Source of the DNA: Ferruginibacter sp.
GTDB taxonomy: Bacteria; Bacteroidota; Bacteroidia; Chitinophagales; Chitinophagaceae
Length of the DNA: 64,000 nt
Reading direction: 5' to 3'
Assembly (NCBI GenBank): GCA_025963635.1
Contig: JAOQAK010000080.1
Location: 62,001 to 126,000, forward strand
Of the stretch, positions 24,250 through 33,765 are shown one piece after another; the first letter of the stretch is position 1, and each line of letters starts with the position of its first letter. Both the position numbers and the translations under genes were made by a program. The notes under the pieces were generated by a model. It saw only the letters and a list, made by a program, of their open reading frames with translations. It ran no database searches and was not told where the DNA came from.

Positions 24250-25974
24250 ATGAACCAAAACATTCAACAAAAAATTGACAACTGGCTGACTGGTGACTAT
24301 GAACAATCTGTGAAAGACGAGATCATCCGATTACAAAAAGAGAACCCGGATGAACTTGCTGATGCGTTCTATAAAAACCTTGAATTTGGTACCGGCGGAC
24401 TAAGGGGTATAATGGGCATTGGCACCAATCGTATCAATAAATATACGATCGGAATGGCCACACAAGGCTATGCCAATTACCTGAAACAATTTTTTGGTGA
24501 TGATGTAAAGGTTGCCGTAGCACACGACTGTCGCAACAACAGCCGTTTTTTTGCTGAAACTACTGCCAATGTTTTTGCAGCCAATGGCATTAAAGTTTTT
24601 TTATTTGAAGCATTACGGCCTACTCCTGAACTGAGCTTTGCCATCCGTCATTTGAAATGCCAGGGTGGAGTGGTTTGTACCGCCTCTCATAATCCTAAAG
24701 AATACAATGGTTACAAGGCTTACTGGGATGATGGTGCGCAGATGGTATCACCGCATGATGAAAACGTGATCAAGGAAGTTGAAAAGATTGCAACTTTGGA
24801 AGATGTAAAATGGAGCGGCGGAGAAGCTAATATCACCATCATAGGGAAAGACCTCGACGAAATTTACCTCAATATGGTAGCGGGTTTGAGTGTATATCCC
24901 GAGATATGTAAAGACCAGCACGATCTTAAAATTGTATATACTCCCATACATGGCACGGGGATTACCTTAGTACCGCAGGTACTACAAGCGTTTGGGTTCG
25001 ATAATGTGCACATCGTGGAAGAGCAAAGCACACCGGATGGAAATTTCCCTACGGTGATTTTCCCAAACCCTGAAGAAAAAGAAGCCATGAGCATTGGGCT
25101 TGAACAAGCAAAAAAGCTGGATGCCGATATATTATTGGGTACCGATCCGGACAGTGACCGCGTTGGAATAGGTGTCAAAAACAGTGAAGGAGAATGGGTC
25201 CTGATGAATGGCAACCAAACCGCGGTACTGGCTTTTAATTACATGATCGAGGCGAGGAAAACAAAAGGAATTTCCCAGCCAAATGATATGGTGGTTAAAA
25301 CAATCGTTACCACTGAAATGATCGACACCATCTCCAAAGCCAACAACATTAGTTGTTACAATGTGCTTACAGGATTTAAATGGATCGCGGCTTTAATAAA
25401 AGAAAAAGAAGGAAAAGAAAAATACATCATCGGCGGTGAAGAAAGCTTTGGATTGATGGTAGGCGATGAAGTAAGGGATAAAGATGCTATCAGTGCCGTT
25501 GCTTTGTTGTGCGAAATGGCAGCCTATGAAAAAAGCAAGGGGAGAAGCCTTTATGCAAAAATGATTGATTTGTATGTGCAATACGGCATGTACAAGGAAA
25601 ACCTCATCAGTATAACAAAAAAAGGCATGAATGGCGCAGCTGAGATTGCCAGTATGATGCAGGGCTACCGCGAAAATCCCCCCTCTACCATTGACGGCGT
25701 GCAGGTTTCAGAACTATTGGATTATGAGCTCCAGGTGGGCAAAAATTTACAAACCGGTGAAAGCTGGAGAATCGAACTTCCCCAGAGTAATGTATTACAG
25801 TTTGCTTTAAGTGACGGCACTAAGATTTCAGCCAGGCCAAGTGGAACAGAACCAAAAATTAAATTTTATTTTAGCGTAAACACCAAACTCGATAGCCCGG
25901 AAGGGTTTGCCGCAGCCGAAAAAGTGTGCAATGATAAAATTGACCGGATCGTGAAGGATATGAAACTGAAATGA
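24250..25974 (+). CDS. Phospho-sugar mutase (phosphoglucomutase/phosphomannomutase family)
   Basis: 574 residues, four-domain alpha-D-phosphohexomutase. The phosphoserine loop is CTASHNPKEYNGYK, the metal loop LLGTDPDSDRVGIG, the sugar-binding loop IIGGEESFGLM and the phosphate-binding loop SARPSGTEPKIKFYF. The early GTGGLRGIMGIGTNRIN is typical of the long PgcA-type enzymes that interconvert glucose-1- and 6-phosphate. Mannose and glucosamine phosphates are alternatives. The gene has its own promoter and a strong terminator. Confidence 0.93.
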   Translation: MNQNIQQKIDNWLTGDYEQSVKDEIIRLQKENPDELADAFYKNLEFGTGGLRGIMGIGTNRINKYTIGMATQGYANYLKQFFGDDVKVAVAHDCRNNSRFFAETTANVFAANGIKVFLFEALRPTPELSFAIRHLKCQGGVVCTASHNPKEYNGYKAYWDDGAQMVSPHDENVIKEVEKIATLEDVKWSGGEANITIIGKDLDEIYLNMVAGLSVYPEICKDQHDLKIVYTPIHGTGITLVPQVLQAFGFDNVHIVEEQSTPDGNFPTVIFPNPEEKEAMSIGLEQAKKLDADILLGTDPDSDRVGIGVKNSEGEWVLMNGNQTAVLAFNYMIEARKTKGISQPNDMVVKTIVTTEMIDTISKANNISCYNVLTGFKWIAALIKEKEGKEKYIIGGEESFGLMVGDEVRDKDAISAVALLCEMAAYEKSKGRSLYAKMIDLYVQYGMYKENLISITKKGMNGAAEIASMMQGYRENPPSTIDGVQVSELLDYELQVGKNLQTGESWRIELPQSNVLQFALSDGTKISARPSGTEPKIKFYFSVNTKLDSPEGFAAAEKVCNDKIDRIVKDMKLK

Positions 25975-25995
25975 TAAACACAATAAATTTCCAGC

Positions 25996-26027
25996 AATGT
26001 CAGGAACTTACTCCTGGCATTTTTTTT
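25996..26027 (+). terminator. Rho-independent terminator after the phosphohexomutase gene
   Basis: Ten-pair stem with one T-G pair (AATGTCAGGA at 25996-26005, TCCTGGCATT at 26012-26021), then a run of T to 26027. Confidence 0.85.
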
Positions 26028-26200
26028 CTGCGGTCAGCAGCAGATGAAACGATTTACTCCTCACAATTTTTTAACTTGCAGTTGATTTATTGATTTGATA
26101 TCAGTAGATGCATGTTTTTGACCATGCCTGCAAATAACGTTTGTAAAACCTGATGCTTCCCGCAAATTATCCTGCCTGGAAGCCAACTGGTGTCCCTTTT

Positions 26201-26857
26201 ATGAGAAACTACGAAGACACATATCGACACAAAGGCCTGCGTAAAAAGTTGGTCGAAATCCTTCGGAAAAAAGGCATTACAGATGAAAATGTACTGAAGG
26301 CAATGAACAATATCCCCCGCCACTTTTTCCTCGACAGCGCCTTTGATGAAATCGCTTACGAAGACAGGGCATTTCCTATAAGTGAAGGACAAACCATTTC
26401 CCAACCCTATACGGTTGCTTATCAAACCCAGCTATTACAGGTAAAACCTCATGATAAAGTGCTTGAAATCGGCACCGGCAGCATTTACCAGGCAACAGTG
26501 CTGGCGGAGATGGGCGCAAAAGTATTTACCATTGAACGGCAAAAAGCCTTGTTTGAAAAGACGAAGCGCTTCATTTTCAAAAGCAAATATCCAAACATCA
26601 AGTTTTTTTTTGGAGACGGTTACGAAGGGTTGCCAACCTATGCGCCGTTCGATAAAGTGATTATTACCGCTGCAGCGCCATTTATCCCCCCCAAATTAAT
26701 TGATCAATTGAAACCAGGCGGCAAAATGGTAATTCCGGTTGATGAAGGTGAGCACCAGCGCATGTTACGGATTACAAAAAACGCAGACGGGTCAACCAGC
26801 GAAGAAGCCTTTCAATATTTTTCGTTCGTACCAATGCTCTCCGGAAGAAACGGGTAG
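26201..26857 (+). CDS. pcm: Protein-L-isoaspartate O-methyltransferase
   Basis: 218 residues from ATG 26201 (MRNYEDTYRHKGLRKKLVEI), a better family fit than ATG 26153, which would add sixteen residues. Family signatures include VPRHFFLDSAFDEIAYEDRA-like NIPRHFF, ISEGQTISQPYTVAYQT, the SAM loop VLEIGTGSIYQATVLAEMG and VIITAAAP. PCMT methylates isoaspartyl residues in aged proteins so that they can revert to aspartate. The SAM loop has isoleucine where most members have glycine (GSGYQ), worth noting but probably tolerated. Confidence 0.93.
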   Translation: MRNYEDTYRHKGLRKKLVEILRKKGITDENVLKAMNNIPRHFFLDSAFDEIAYEDRAFPISEGQTISQPYTVAYQTQLLQVKPHDKVLEIGTGSIYQATVLAEMGAKVFTIERQKALFEKTKRFIFKSKYPNIKFFFGDGYEGLPTYAPFDKVIITAAAPFIPPKLIDQLKPGGKMVIPVDEGEHQRMLRITKNADGSTSEEAFQYFSFVPMLSGRNG

Positions 26858-26951
26858 ATTATGGGCGGGGAAGCAGTTGTCTGCTAGATTGATAGATACT
26901 TTCTTTAACTTTTACCGGGTAAAATCCACTTTCACTGATCATTCATAATGT

Positions 26952-27248
26952 ATGAAAATATTTTCCCGGATTGCATTTATCTGTAACATTAGTTTCCTGG
27001 TATTCATTGTTCTTGCATACATCGAACTGGGTAGCAAAAAAAAAGGGGTACCCGGGGCAATAAGACCGCTGCCGTTTATAACCGGCCTGCTCGTGATCCT
27101 GGGTCAACTTGCTATTTTCATCAATCTTGCTTTTTGTTTGATCTGTCTGGCTATGCTGCTTTCTAAAAGGATGAAAACGGTTCCTCAATGGCTCGTTATT
27201 GTTAACTTCATATTGTTGCTGGTACAGGTATATTATTTTTTTATTTAG
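26952..27248 (+). CDS. Small hypothetical membrane protein
   Basis: 98 residues with three hydrophobic spans (about 7-23, 43-68 and 80-97) and short charged links (GSKKKGVPG, SKRMKT). No known motif. It ends 10 nt before the queuosine-precursor transporter start, so the two are probably co-transcribed. Function unknown. Confidence 0.65.
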   Translation: MKIFSRIAFICNISFLVFIVLAYIELGSKKKGVPGAIRPLPFITGLLVILGQLAIFINLAFCLICLAMLLSKRMKTVPQWLVIVNFILLLVQVYYFFI

Positions 27249-27258
27249 AAAATAAACA

Positions 27259-28041
27259 ATGATACAGAACATATTAAAAGACAAGCCGGTTAAACTGTTT
27301 GTGATATTCACTGCCTTTTTTGTGGCAAATGCACTCATCGCAGAATGTATCGGTGGAAAGATCTTTTCATTGGAAAAATTATTTGAATTGCTGCCGTCCC
27401 ATTTTTCCCTTTTTGGTCAAAAAGATCTGTCATTTAATCTTACCTGCGGCGTATTGCTTTGGCCGCTTGAGTTTGTATTGACTGATATTGTAAATGAATA
27501 TTATGGTCCAAAAGCCGTAAGAAGGATTTCTTATACCGCCGTTGCATTGATTAGTTACGGGTTTATAATGTTTTATTTTGCGATGGCAGTTCCGCCAGCC
27601 GATTTCTGGTATGGTACCGGCGTGCAGGATGGAATTCCGGACATGAGCAAAGCTTTCAACGGGATATTCGGGCAGGGGATGTGGATTATCCTGGGGAGCC
27701 TGGTAGCATTTTTAGTAAGCCAGATTGTAGATGTCACTATCTTTCATAAGATAAAAAGATATACCGGTGAAAAAAAGATTTGGCTTAGGGCTACCGGTTC
27801 TACTTTAATTTCTCAATTGGTGGACAGTTTTATTGTGCTGTTTATTGCTTTTAAAATAGGCAAAGGTTGGAGCTGGCAACTGGTGTTAGCAATTTGCCTG
27901 GTAAATTATACTTATAAATTTACGATGGCCATCATCCTCACCCCGTTAATATACGCGGTTGAAAAATGGATCGAAAAATATGTTGGTCACGAAACCGCAA
28001 TAGCCATGAAACACGCTGCAATGGGTAAGGAAAGCGAATAA
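27259..28041 (+). CDS. Queuosine precursor transporter, YhhQ/VUT family
   Basis: 260 residues with about six or seven membrane spans. The DUF165/VUT signature is seen in VLLWPLEFVLTDIVNEYYGP and VRRISYTAV. A second conserved part is VSQIVDVTIFHKIKRYTGEK followed by WLRATGSTLISQLVDSFIVL. The family imports 7-cyano- or 7-aminomethyl-7-deazaguanine for tRNA queuosine. No other queuosine genes are in the window. It is somewhat longer at the N-terminus than the E. coli protein. Confidence 0.88.
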   Translation: MIQNILKDKPVKLFVIFTAFFVANALIAECIGGKIFSLEKLFELLPSHFSLFGQKDLSFNLTCGVLLWPLEFVLTDIVNEYYGPKAVRRISYTAVALISYGFIMFYFAMAVPPADFWYGTGVQDGIPDMSKAFNGIFGQGMWIILGSLVAFLVSQIVDVTIFHKIKRYTGEKKIWLRATGSTLISQLVDSFIVLFIAFKIGKGWSWQLVLAICLVNYTYKFTMAIILTPLIYAVEKWIEKYVGHETAIAMKHAAMGKESE

Positions 28042-28051
28042 GTAATTAAAG

Positions 28052-28091
28052 TGCGGGAGGCCAGTCACTGCATTGGCCCTATACTCCCGCA
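28052..28091 (+). other. Nested hairpin downstream of the YhhQ-family gene
   Basis: TGCGGGAG (28052-28059) pairs with CTCCCGCA (28084-28091). Inside, GGCCA pairs with TGGCC. There is no T run, so termination is not certain. The rest of the gap to 28368 shows nothing I can name. Confidence 0.45.
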
Positions 28092-28368
28092 AAGTAATTT
28101 CCGACCGATACTTTACGTCAAAAGGCTTTTATAAAAACATGCAGAAAAATGGTTTAACATGCGATTGGTATCCATTGTCTGAATAAACTCCGGTAAGCCG
28201 ATTTACGGCGGGATTGTTGTAATAATAAGCCGATGGAATAGCGATAAAGATGCTTGCTAAATTGCTTCAACATAATAGGTGCCGGTGATTGTTCGTTATT
28301 TTGAAGTTTGGAACCAAATGCATAGATGTTCCAGGCGATTCCTTTAATCTAAAAATCTTCTATAAATC

Positions 28369-30201
28369 ATGGTAAAACAGGTTTTTGTGGTTGTTTTATC
28401 AATGCTCGGACTGTTATTTTCTACTACGCTGCCGCTGGTTGCGCAGGAAGTGCCGGCAAAAAAAGATACTTTCTTTTTTTCTGAAAGGAAAGGGCTTTTG
28501 AGGCGATTGGGTAAAAGCATTTCGACTACTCCTCCTGGTGCGGAACTGGTTAAGATTGCTAATCCTTACCTGGAGCATGCCGGTAAAACAATACGATCTA
28601 TCCGAATAATGAGCCTCGGCTTTGAAAGGAATATTTACGATACCAGTAAAGTGAGAAATACATTCGGAGTGGTGGTTGCCAACGCTTTTCATAAAAATAC
28701 CCGTGAATGGGTAATCTTCAACAATCTCTTTTTTAGGGAAGGGAGCAAAATAAATCCTTACCTGGTCGCTGACAACGAACGCCATCTGCGAGACCAGGTA
28801 TATATCCAGGATTGCCGGATATTGGTTGTGTCTGTGCCGGGAAGTACCGACCTGGCCGATGTAATCGTTATAACAAAAGATGTGTTTTCAATCGGCGGTA
28901 ATATTAATTTAAATGGGGTAGACCGGGCAAAAATCGGAATCAAGGAAGAAAATTTTAGTGGCAGCGGATCAAAAGTCTCTGTAAGCACCTTTTATGAAAG
29001 AGAGCGGCATCCTAATTTTGGATACGGAGCGGAAATCATCACGAGAAACATCAAAGGCTCGTTTATTGACTGGAGTGGCGGCTTTCAAACCTATAAGAGT
29101 GCATTCAATAGTGGCAGGGATGAGGAAAGCTATTTTTATACTCATTTTGAAAAACCCCTGGTGACGGTTTACATTCCCTGGGTCGGCGCTGCAGACTTTT
29201 CTTACAGCAAAACAAATAATTATTACGTTAAAGATTCTATCTATAACAGTGATTATAAATACGGCTATTACAATGCCGATGCATGGTTTGGATACAATTT
29301 CGGCAGCAAAAGATTACTTACGGACAATGTAACCAATCGCGTACGGAAATTTGTTGCTATAAGAGGATTGTACCAGCGTTTTAACCAAATGCCCGATAGA
29401 AATATTGTTACATATGATTACCGCTATGCCGATATTTCAGGTGTATTGCTTGCCGTCAGCGCCTTTAAGCAGGATTTTTATAAAACCAGTTTTATCTATG
29501 GTTTTGGCCGAAATGAGGATGTTCCCGAAGGTTTTACCGCATCTCTTATCGGAGGCTTCACCAATAAAGATAATCGTACGCGGTCGTATTATGGCATTGA
29601 TGCACAACGCAGTCACTTCAACAGCAAAGGATTTTACAGTTCTTATACATTTCGGTTTGGAAGCTATTTATATAAAAACCGGTGGGAGGATGTTGATATT
29701 CTTTTTGGTGTTGATCATTTTACCAGGATAAAAAAACTGGGCAGTAAATGGCTCAACCGAAATTTTTATGGGGCCTCCTTTACGCAACAAATGCGGCCCG
29801 TTTTGAACCAGCCTTTATTTTTGCGCAGCATGTTCGGCCTTCCTTACTACGACAACAGCACCATTACGGCCGATTTCAGAGGTTCCATCAAAGGGGAGAC
29901 TGTTTTTTATGATCTGAATAAATACTGGGGTTTTAGAATAGCTCCATTTTTATTTGGAGACATGAGTGTTGTCAGGCCTATTAACCAGCCATACAGTAAA
30001 AGCGAATTATATAGTGCCTGGGGTGGTGGAATACGTACACGAAATGAAAACCTCATCTTTGGCACCATTGAATTGAGAGCGTATATTTTTCCCCGCCCCA
30101 TCGGGTATATGAAGGGGTATAAAGTGGAATTAAGTACCAGTCTGAGGTTCAAATACAATAGCAGTTTTCTCCGGAAACCCGATTTTGTGGTGCCCAATTA
30201 A
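28369..30201 (+). CDS. Outer-membrane beta-barrel protein with POTRA-like N-terminus
   Basis: 610 residues. A signal peptide (about 1-25, ending LVAQ) is followed by a globular region (about 60-190) with a POTRA-like stretch (HAGKTIRSIRIMSLGFERNI, REGSKINPYLVADNERHLRD, VVSVPGSTDLADVIVITKDV). The remaining 400 residues are alternating aromatic/polar strands typical of an Omp85-like barrel (EENFSGSGSKVSVSTFYER, FGYGAEIITRNIKG). The C-terminal residues are LRFKYNSSFLRKPDFVVPN. It resembles BamA/TamA-like surface-antigen proteins in Bacteroidota, with a single recognisable POTRA unit. Function is unknown. Confidence 0.7.
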   Translation: MVKQVFVVVLSMLGLLFSTTLPLVAQEVPAKKDTFFFSERKGLLRRLGKSISTTPPGAELVKIANPYLEHAGKTIRSIRIMSLGFERNIYDTSKVRNTFGVVVANAFHKNTREWVIFNNLFFREGSKINPYLVADNERHLRDQVYIQDCRILVVSVPGSTDLADVIVITKDVFSIGGNINLNGVDRAKIGIKEENFSGSGSKVSVSTFYERERHPNFGYGAEIITRNIKGSFIDWSGGFQTYKSAFNSGRDEESYFYTHFEKPLVTVYIPWVGAADFSYSKTNNYYVKDSIYNSDYKYGYYNADAWFGYNFGSKRLLTDNVTNRVRKFVAIRGLYQRFNQMPDRNIVTYDYRYADISGVLLAVSAFKQDFYKTSFIYGFGRNEDVPEGFTASLIGGFTNKDNRTRSYYGIDAQRSHFNSKGFYSSYTFRFGSYLYKNRWEDVDILFGVDHFTRIKKLGSKWLNRNFYGASFTQQMRPVLNQPLFLRSMFGLPYYDNSTITADFRGSIKGETVFYDLNKYWGFRIAPFLFGDMSVVRPINQPYSKSELYSAWGGGIRTRNENLIFGTIELRAYIFPRPIGYMKGYKVELSTSLRFKYNSSFLRKPDFVVPN

Positions 30202-30556
30202 GGGATAAAAAATGTCGAAAAGTGATTTTTCTCATTAATAATCCATTATTTTGCACAAAAAATAGTCCTTCCGTAGAAACGGAAGGACTTTAACGATTGC
30301 TTGCTATATGAAATTCTTATTTATCTTTTACTGACAACCTCAGTTTAATTTACTGCACACTATGTGTGTGCAACTACTAACGATTGATTGCCTTTTAAAC
30401 GATTGCCTGCTGTATGATTTGTTTGCATGTCTTGTTTCACAAAAATAAGATGCGCACTATTGCTCTCATAACCAACTTATGAGTGTTTTTATTATTGCTA
30501 AAAGTTGGCTTTTATTGTAAAATCCCCTTTGGCACTACATTATAGAAAAAATATTA
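30202..30556. other. Intergenic region with two hairpins and short direct repeats
   Basis: A perfect 11-bp hairpin with GAAA-type loop (AGTCCTTCCGT at 30264-30274, complement 30279-30289) follows the barrel gene with only three T after it. A second hairpin pairs TGCACAC (30354-30360) with GTGTGCA (30366-30372). The motif AACGATTG recurs near 30292, 30379 and 30399, twice followed by a related GC(T/C)TGCT(A/G)TATGA. The first hairpin may terminate transcription. The rest is unexplained. Confidence 0.45.
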
Positions 30557-32116
30557 ATGATGCCCACCCGATTTTCAGATACATTGTTTCAGCTTATTAA
30601 AACTCTTGAGAAGGCAGAAAAACGAAATTTCAAGCTCTATATCAAAAGGAGTTCGGGCAACGAAGACCTAAAGATTATTGAGTTGTTCGATGCGCTCGAT
30701 AAACTGAATGAGTACGACGAAACTGTTCTTCTTAAAAGGCTTTCTTCCATTCGGAAACCGCAGTTGTCGAATACTAAAGTTCACCTTTACAAGCAATTGC
30801 TGGCAAGCCTCAGAATTTTAAAAAGCACTGATAGTATCGACATGCAGTTAAATGAGCAACTTGATCATGCCCGTATTCTTTACAACAAAGGCTTGTTTTT
30901 ACAGAGCCTGAAAATTCTGGAAAAATTAAAGGAAACTGCCAAACACCATAATAAATTCAATTTTTTAACCCAGGTAATTTCCTGGGAAAAGAAAATTGAA
31001 ACCTTGCATATCACACGGACCATGCAGGACAGGGGGGAGCAATTATCGGCAGAAGCATTGGAAGTGAATTCCAGGGTGAATATGGTTTCGCAATTGTCGA
31101 ATCTTGCCTTACGGCTATATAGTTTTTACATTAAAAATGGTCATGCCCGAAATGAAAAAGACGAAACAGGCGTAATAAATTTTTTAAACAACCATCTTCC
31201 ACCCAATGCGCATCAGCAAACCGGTTTTTACGAACGGTTGTATTTATACCAAAGCTATTGTTGGTATGCCTTTATCCGGCAGGATTTTTTGATGTATTAT
31301 CGTTATGCTCAAAAATGGGTGGACATCTTTCATGAACAGCCTTTAATGATCCGTGTGGAAACAGGTTACTACATCAAAGGCTTGCATAATTTGCTCAATG
31401 CCCATTTTGATTTAAGAAATTACCAAAAGTTTGAGAATGACCTGCAGGCTTTTATCCGTTTTTCGAAATCGCCAATAGCAAACCAGCATGATAACCATAG
31501 GATACAATCTTTCATTTATATAAACAGTGCCAGGATCAATCAACATTTTATGTTGGGTACTTTTTCGGAAGGATTGAAAGAGGTTCCCATGATTGAGGAA
31601 AAGCTGAAGGAATATGCCTTATACCTTGATCCACACCGGCAGTTGGTGTTTAACTATAAGATCGCTTCTCTTTATTTTGGTAATGGCAATTTTGACATTT
31701 GCATCGACTACCTGCAAAAAATTATCAACGGCAACGATGCAATGCGCAACGACCTGCAATGCTATGCCAGGCTGATGCACCTGATGGCGCATTATGAACT
31801 TGGCAATTTTGAAATAATCGATTCTCTCATACGATCAGTCTACCGTTTTATGGCAAAGATGGAGAACCTTACTATTGTTGAGGAGGAAATGTTTAAATTC
31901 CTGCGTAACAGTTTTCATGTTCATCGTCAGAAGTTAAAACCTGAATTGGAAAAGTTCCTCGTCACTATAAAGAAGCTTGAAAAAAATCGCTTTCAAACGC
32001 GTTCTTTTGCGTATCTCGATATCATATCATGGGTTGAAAGTAAGGTGATGGAAAAGCCACTAAGCTTCATCATCAAGCAAAAATACCTGCAGGGTAAAAA
32101 AAGATTGTATCCATAG
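30557..32116 (+). CDS. Hypothetical helical-repeat protein
   Basis: 519 residues, predicted almost all alpha-helical, no signal peptide or membrane span. The N-terminus (FSDTLFQLIKTLEKAEKRNF, KLYIKRSSGNEDLKIIELFD) and repeated helix pairs such as ARILYNKGLFLQSLKILEKL and IASLYFGNGNFDICIDYLQK look TPR-like. It is rich in Lys, Leu and Tyr. Comparable proteins are widespread in Chitinophagaceae genomes, but I know of no function. A cytosolic scaffold role is a guess. Confidence 0.65.
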   Translation: MMPTRFSDTLFQLIKTLEKAEKRNFKLYIKRSSGNEDLKIIELFDALDKLNEYDETVLLKRLSSIRKPQLSNTKVHLYKQLLASLRILKSTDSIDMQLNEQLDHARILYNKGLFLQSLKILEKLKETAKHHNKFNFLTQVISWEKKIETLHITRTMQDRGEQLSAEALEVNSRVNMVSQLSNLALRLYSFYIKNGHARNEKDETGVINFLNNHLPPNAHQQTGFYERLYLYQSYCWYAFIRQDFLMYYRYAQKWVDIFHEQPLMIRVETGYYIKGLHNLLNAHFDLRNYQKFENDLQAFIRFSKSPIANQHDNHRIQSFIYINSARINQHFMLGTFSEGLKEVPMIEEKLKEYALYLDPHRQLVFNYKIASLYFGNGNFDICIDYLQKIINGNDAMRNDLQCYARLMHLMAHYELGNFEIIDSLIRSVYRFMAKMENLTIVEEEMFKFLRNSFHVHRQKLKPELEKFLVTIKKLEKNRFQTRSFAYLDIISWVESKVMEKPLSFIIKQKYLQGKKRLYP

Positions 32117-32154
32117 CGCCAACTGCTGTGTGCAGGTGCAAATAGTGCGGCCAT

Positions 32155-32943
32155 TTATCGTTCGACAAAAGGTTTTCCGTTATCGTTATTAAAGATTTTC
32201 TGTAATATTTTATACAACTCAGGATGTTTGGAGTTAAGTTCGGCGGGTTTTTCAAAAAAGTATTCTGATACTACCGCAAAGAATTCGCCCTGGTTAGTGG
32301 CGCCATAGGGATTGATGTCAGAATTACCTTCCCGTATTTCCCTTATTTCTTCGTGCATGCGGTTTATCCAGGGAATAATATACTGCCTTGATAATATATT
32401 CTCCGGTATCCCGTTTATATCACCGTCTGTTTTATCTATAAGATGAACAAACTCATGAATGGCCGTATTTTGCGTACCAGATTCCTTTAAAAATCCTTCC
32501 CTCAATGCAGCCTGGCTCAGTATCATCACATGCTGCATCGGGCCATTGCCCACCATTCCTAATACAGGCCTTTCTTTATCTTTTTGCAATTCGAATTCTT
32601 CGCTGAATGAGTCAGGGTAAAGCAACACTTCGTTTAAGTTATTGTATTCCCAATTATCAAAGAAAAAAATGGGGATAAGAGCGCTTGCTGCAATGAATAC
32701 TTTATCCTCTTCTTTCACCATAACACCAATGCCGGTAATCTTTACATGATCAAGAAATTGAAGCATTCTTTTTTCGAAAGCCGATTTATCAGCATCAGTT
32801 AACAAATTGTAAAAATGAACGTGTTTTAAAAGGATCGTACGAAAAGATTCCGGAAAAGAAATTGTGCCTTGTGGCTTTTTTTTAGTGTACCAGAATATCC
32901 AACCGATAATAATAAACAATAAAATAAGTGCGGTGATTTGCAT
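32155..32943 (-). CDS. Zinc-dependent peptidase, MtfA (M90) family
   Basis: 262 residues from ATG 32943 (MQITALILLFIIIGWIFWYT). A longer reading from 32982 adds a polar extension before the hydrophobic segment and is less likely. One N-terminal membrane anchor is followed by the MtfA-like domain, with HEFVHLIDKTDGDING as HExxH motif, the preceding YPDSFSEEF and VLGMVGNGPMQHVMILSQAA, and GEFFAVVSEYFFEKP as the downstream Glu ligand region. E. coli MtfA binds the repressor Mlc and has aminopeptidase activity. The membrane anchor here is common in Bacteroidota. Convergent with the preceding gene. Confidence 0.85.
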   Translation of the reverse strand: MQITALILLFIIIGWIFWYTKKKPQGTISFPESFRTILLKHVHFYNLLTDADKSAFEKRMLQFLDHVKITGIGVMVKEEDKVFIAASALIPIFFFDNWEYNNLNEVLLYPDSFSEEFELQKDKERPVLGMVGNGPMQHVMILSQAALREGFLKESGTQNTAIHEFVHLIDKTDGDINGIPENILSRQYIIPWINRMHEEIREIREGNSDINPYGATNQGEFFAVVSEYFFEKPAELNSKHPELYKILQKIFNNDNGKPFVER

Positions 32944-32982
32944 GAGGCATGAAGATAATAAACGTTGATGAAGCTCAATCAA

Positions 32983-33739
32983 ATTTTAAAACAAGTGTCT
33001 TTCACAACCCAAGTTCGGCAATCCGACTATCAGCGGGATTCACCCGGGTCATAGTTATTTAAACCAATGATAAGCCTGGCGAAATCAGGAACTAAATCTC
33101 GCGAATCGAAGTGCTGGCGCAGGTTTCAAACGAATCAGAGCAGTAAATTATGTAAGTAAAATCAAAAATTGTGTAACATTTGCCTGTAAAAGAATTCGGA
33201 CCTTTGGGGTATCGTTTTAAGTACTTACCAACAGAATTCTTAAGATTGTAAAGGTATAAAAATCCGATCGCCTGCCAGGCAATACTAGGAATTTTGAATC
33301 GCCTTGGATATTTTAACAATTCTTATAAACTTAAAAATCTCTAATTGTTGTGATTAGCTTGTATTTGGTAAGTGTTGATTATAACTGGCATTCAACAACA
33401 AATAATTTTAACATAAAATTGTTGCTACCTCCCAAAAGAAAAACAACGGCTGAAATTCTTAGGCAAGGTAATGTTTACGTAATCCGTAATGTAAAACATT
33501 GAATGGCTGATGGGTTACTTCAACTTTAAATTACACTGTTGATTTCCGCATCAACTATAGGTTGAATCCGATGACATTATCAACCATTTAACCATTTTAA
33601 AAATTAGTATGCTAACAATTTCACCTAAACGATCCAATCCTTTTTGATTAGTAAGTGCCGGCTACTGTAAGGTCGGCCGGCATTTTACTGATCAATATCC
33701 TTCACTTTCCACAGCTTTATCCATTTGATTTTTAAACGA
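32983..33739. other. Long A/T-rich intergenic region
   Basis: About 750 bp with no convincing gene. A minus-strand open frame at 33092-33319 lacks any recognisable feature. Near its right end TGCCGGC (33656-33662) pairs with GCCGGCA (33676-33682), followed by four T residues, a hairpin of terminator shape. I see no cobalamin-riboswitch box, which is worth recording because the next gene binds B12. Confidence 0.4.
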
Positions 33740-33765
33740 TATTTTTGTACTCAAAATTAATTGAT

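Noticed and set aside
33092-33319. 75-codon minus-strand open frame
   Set aside because: No start context, promoter or recognisable protein feature, in an AT-rich spacer.
33600-33745. Cobalamin riboswitch before the B12-binding radical SAM gene
   Set aside because: No B12-box-like sequence or typical leader architecture was seen, only a short GC hairpin.
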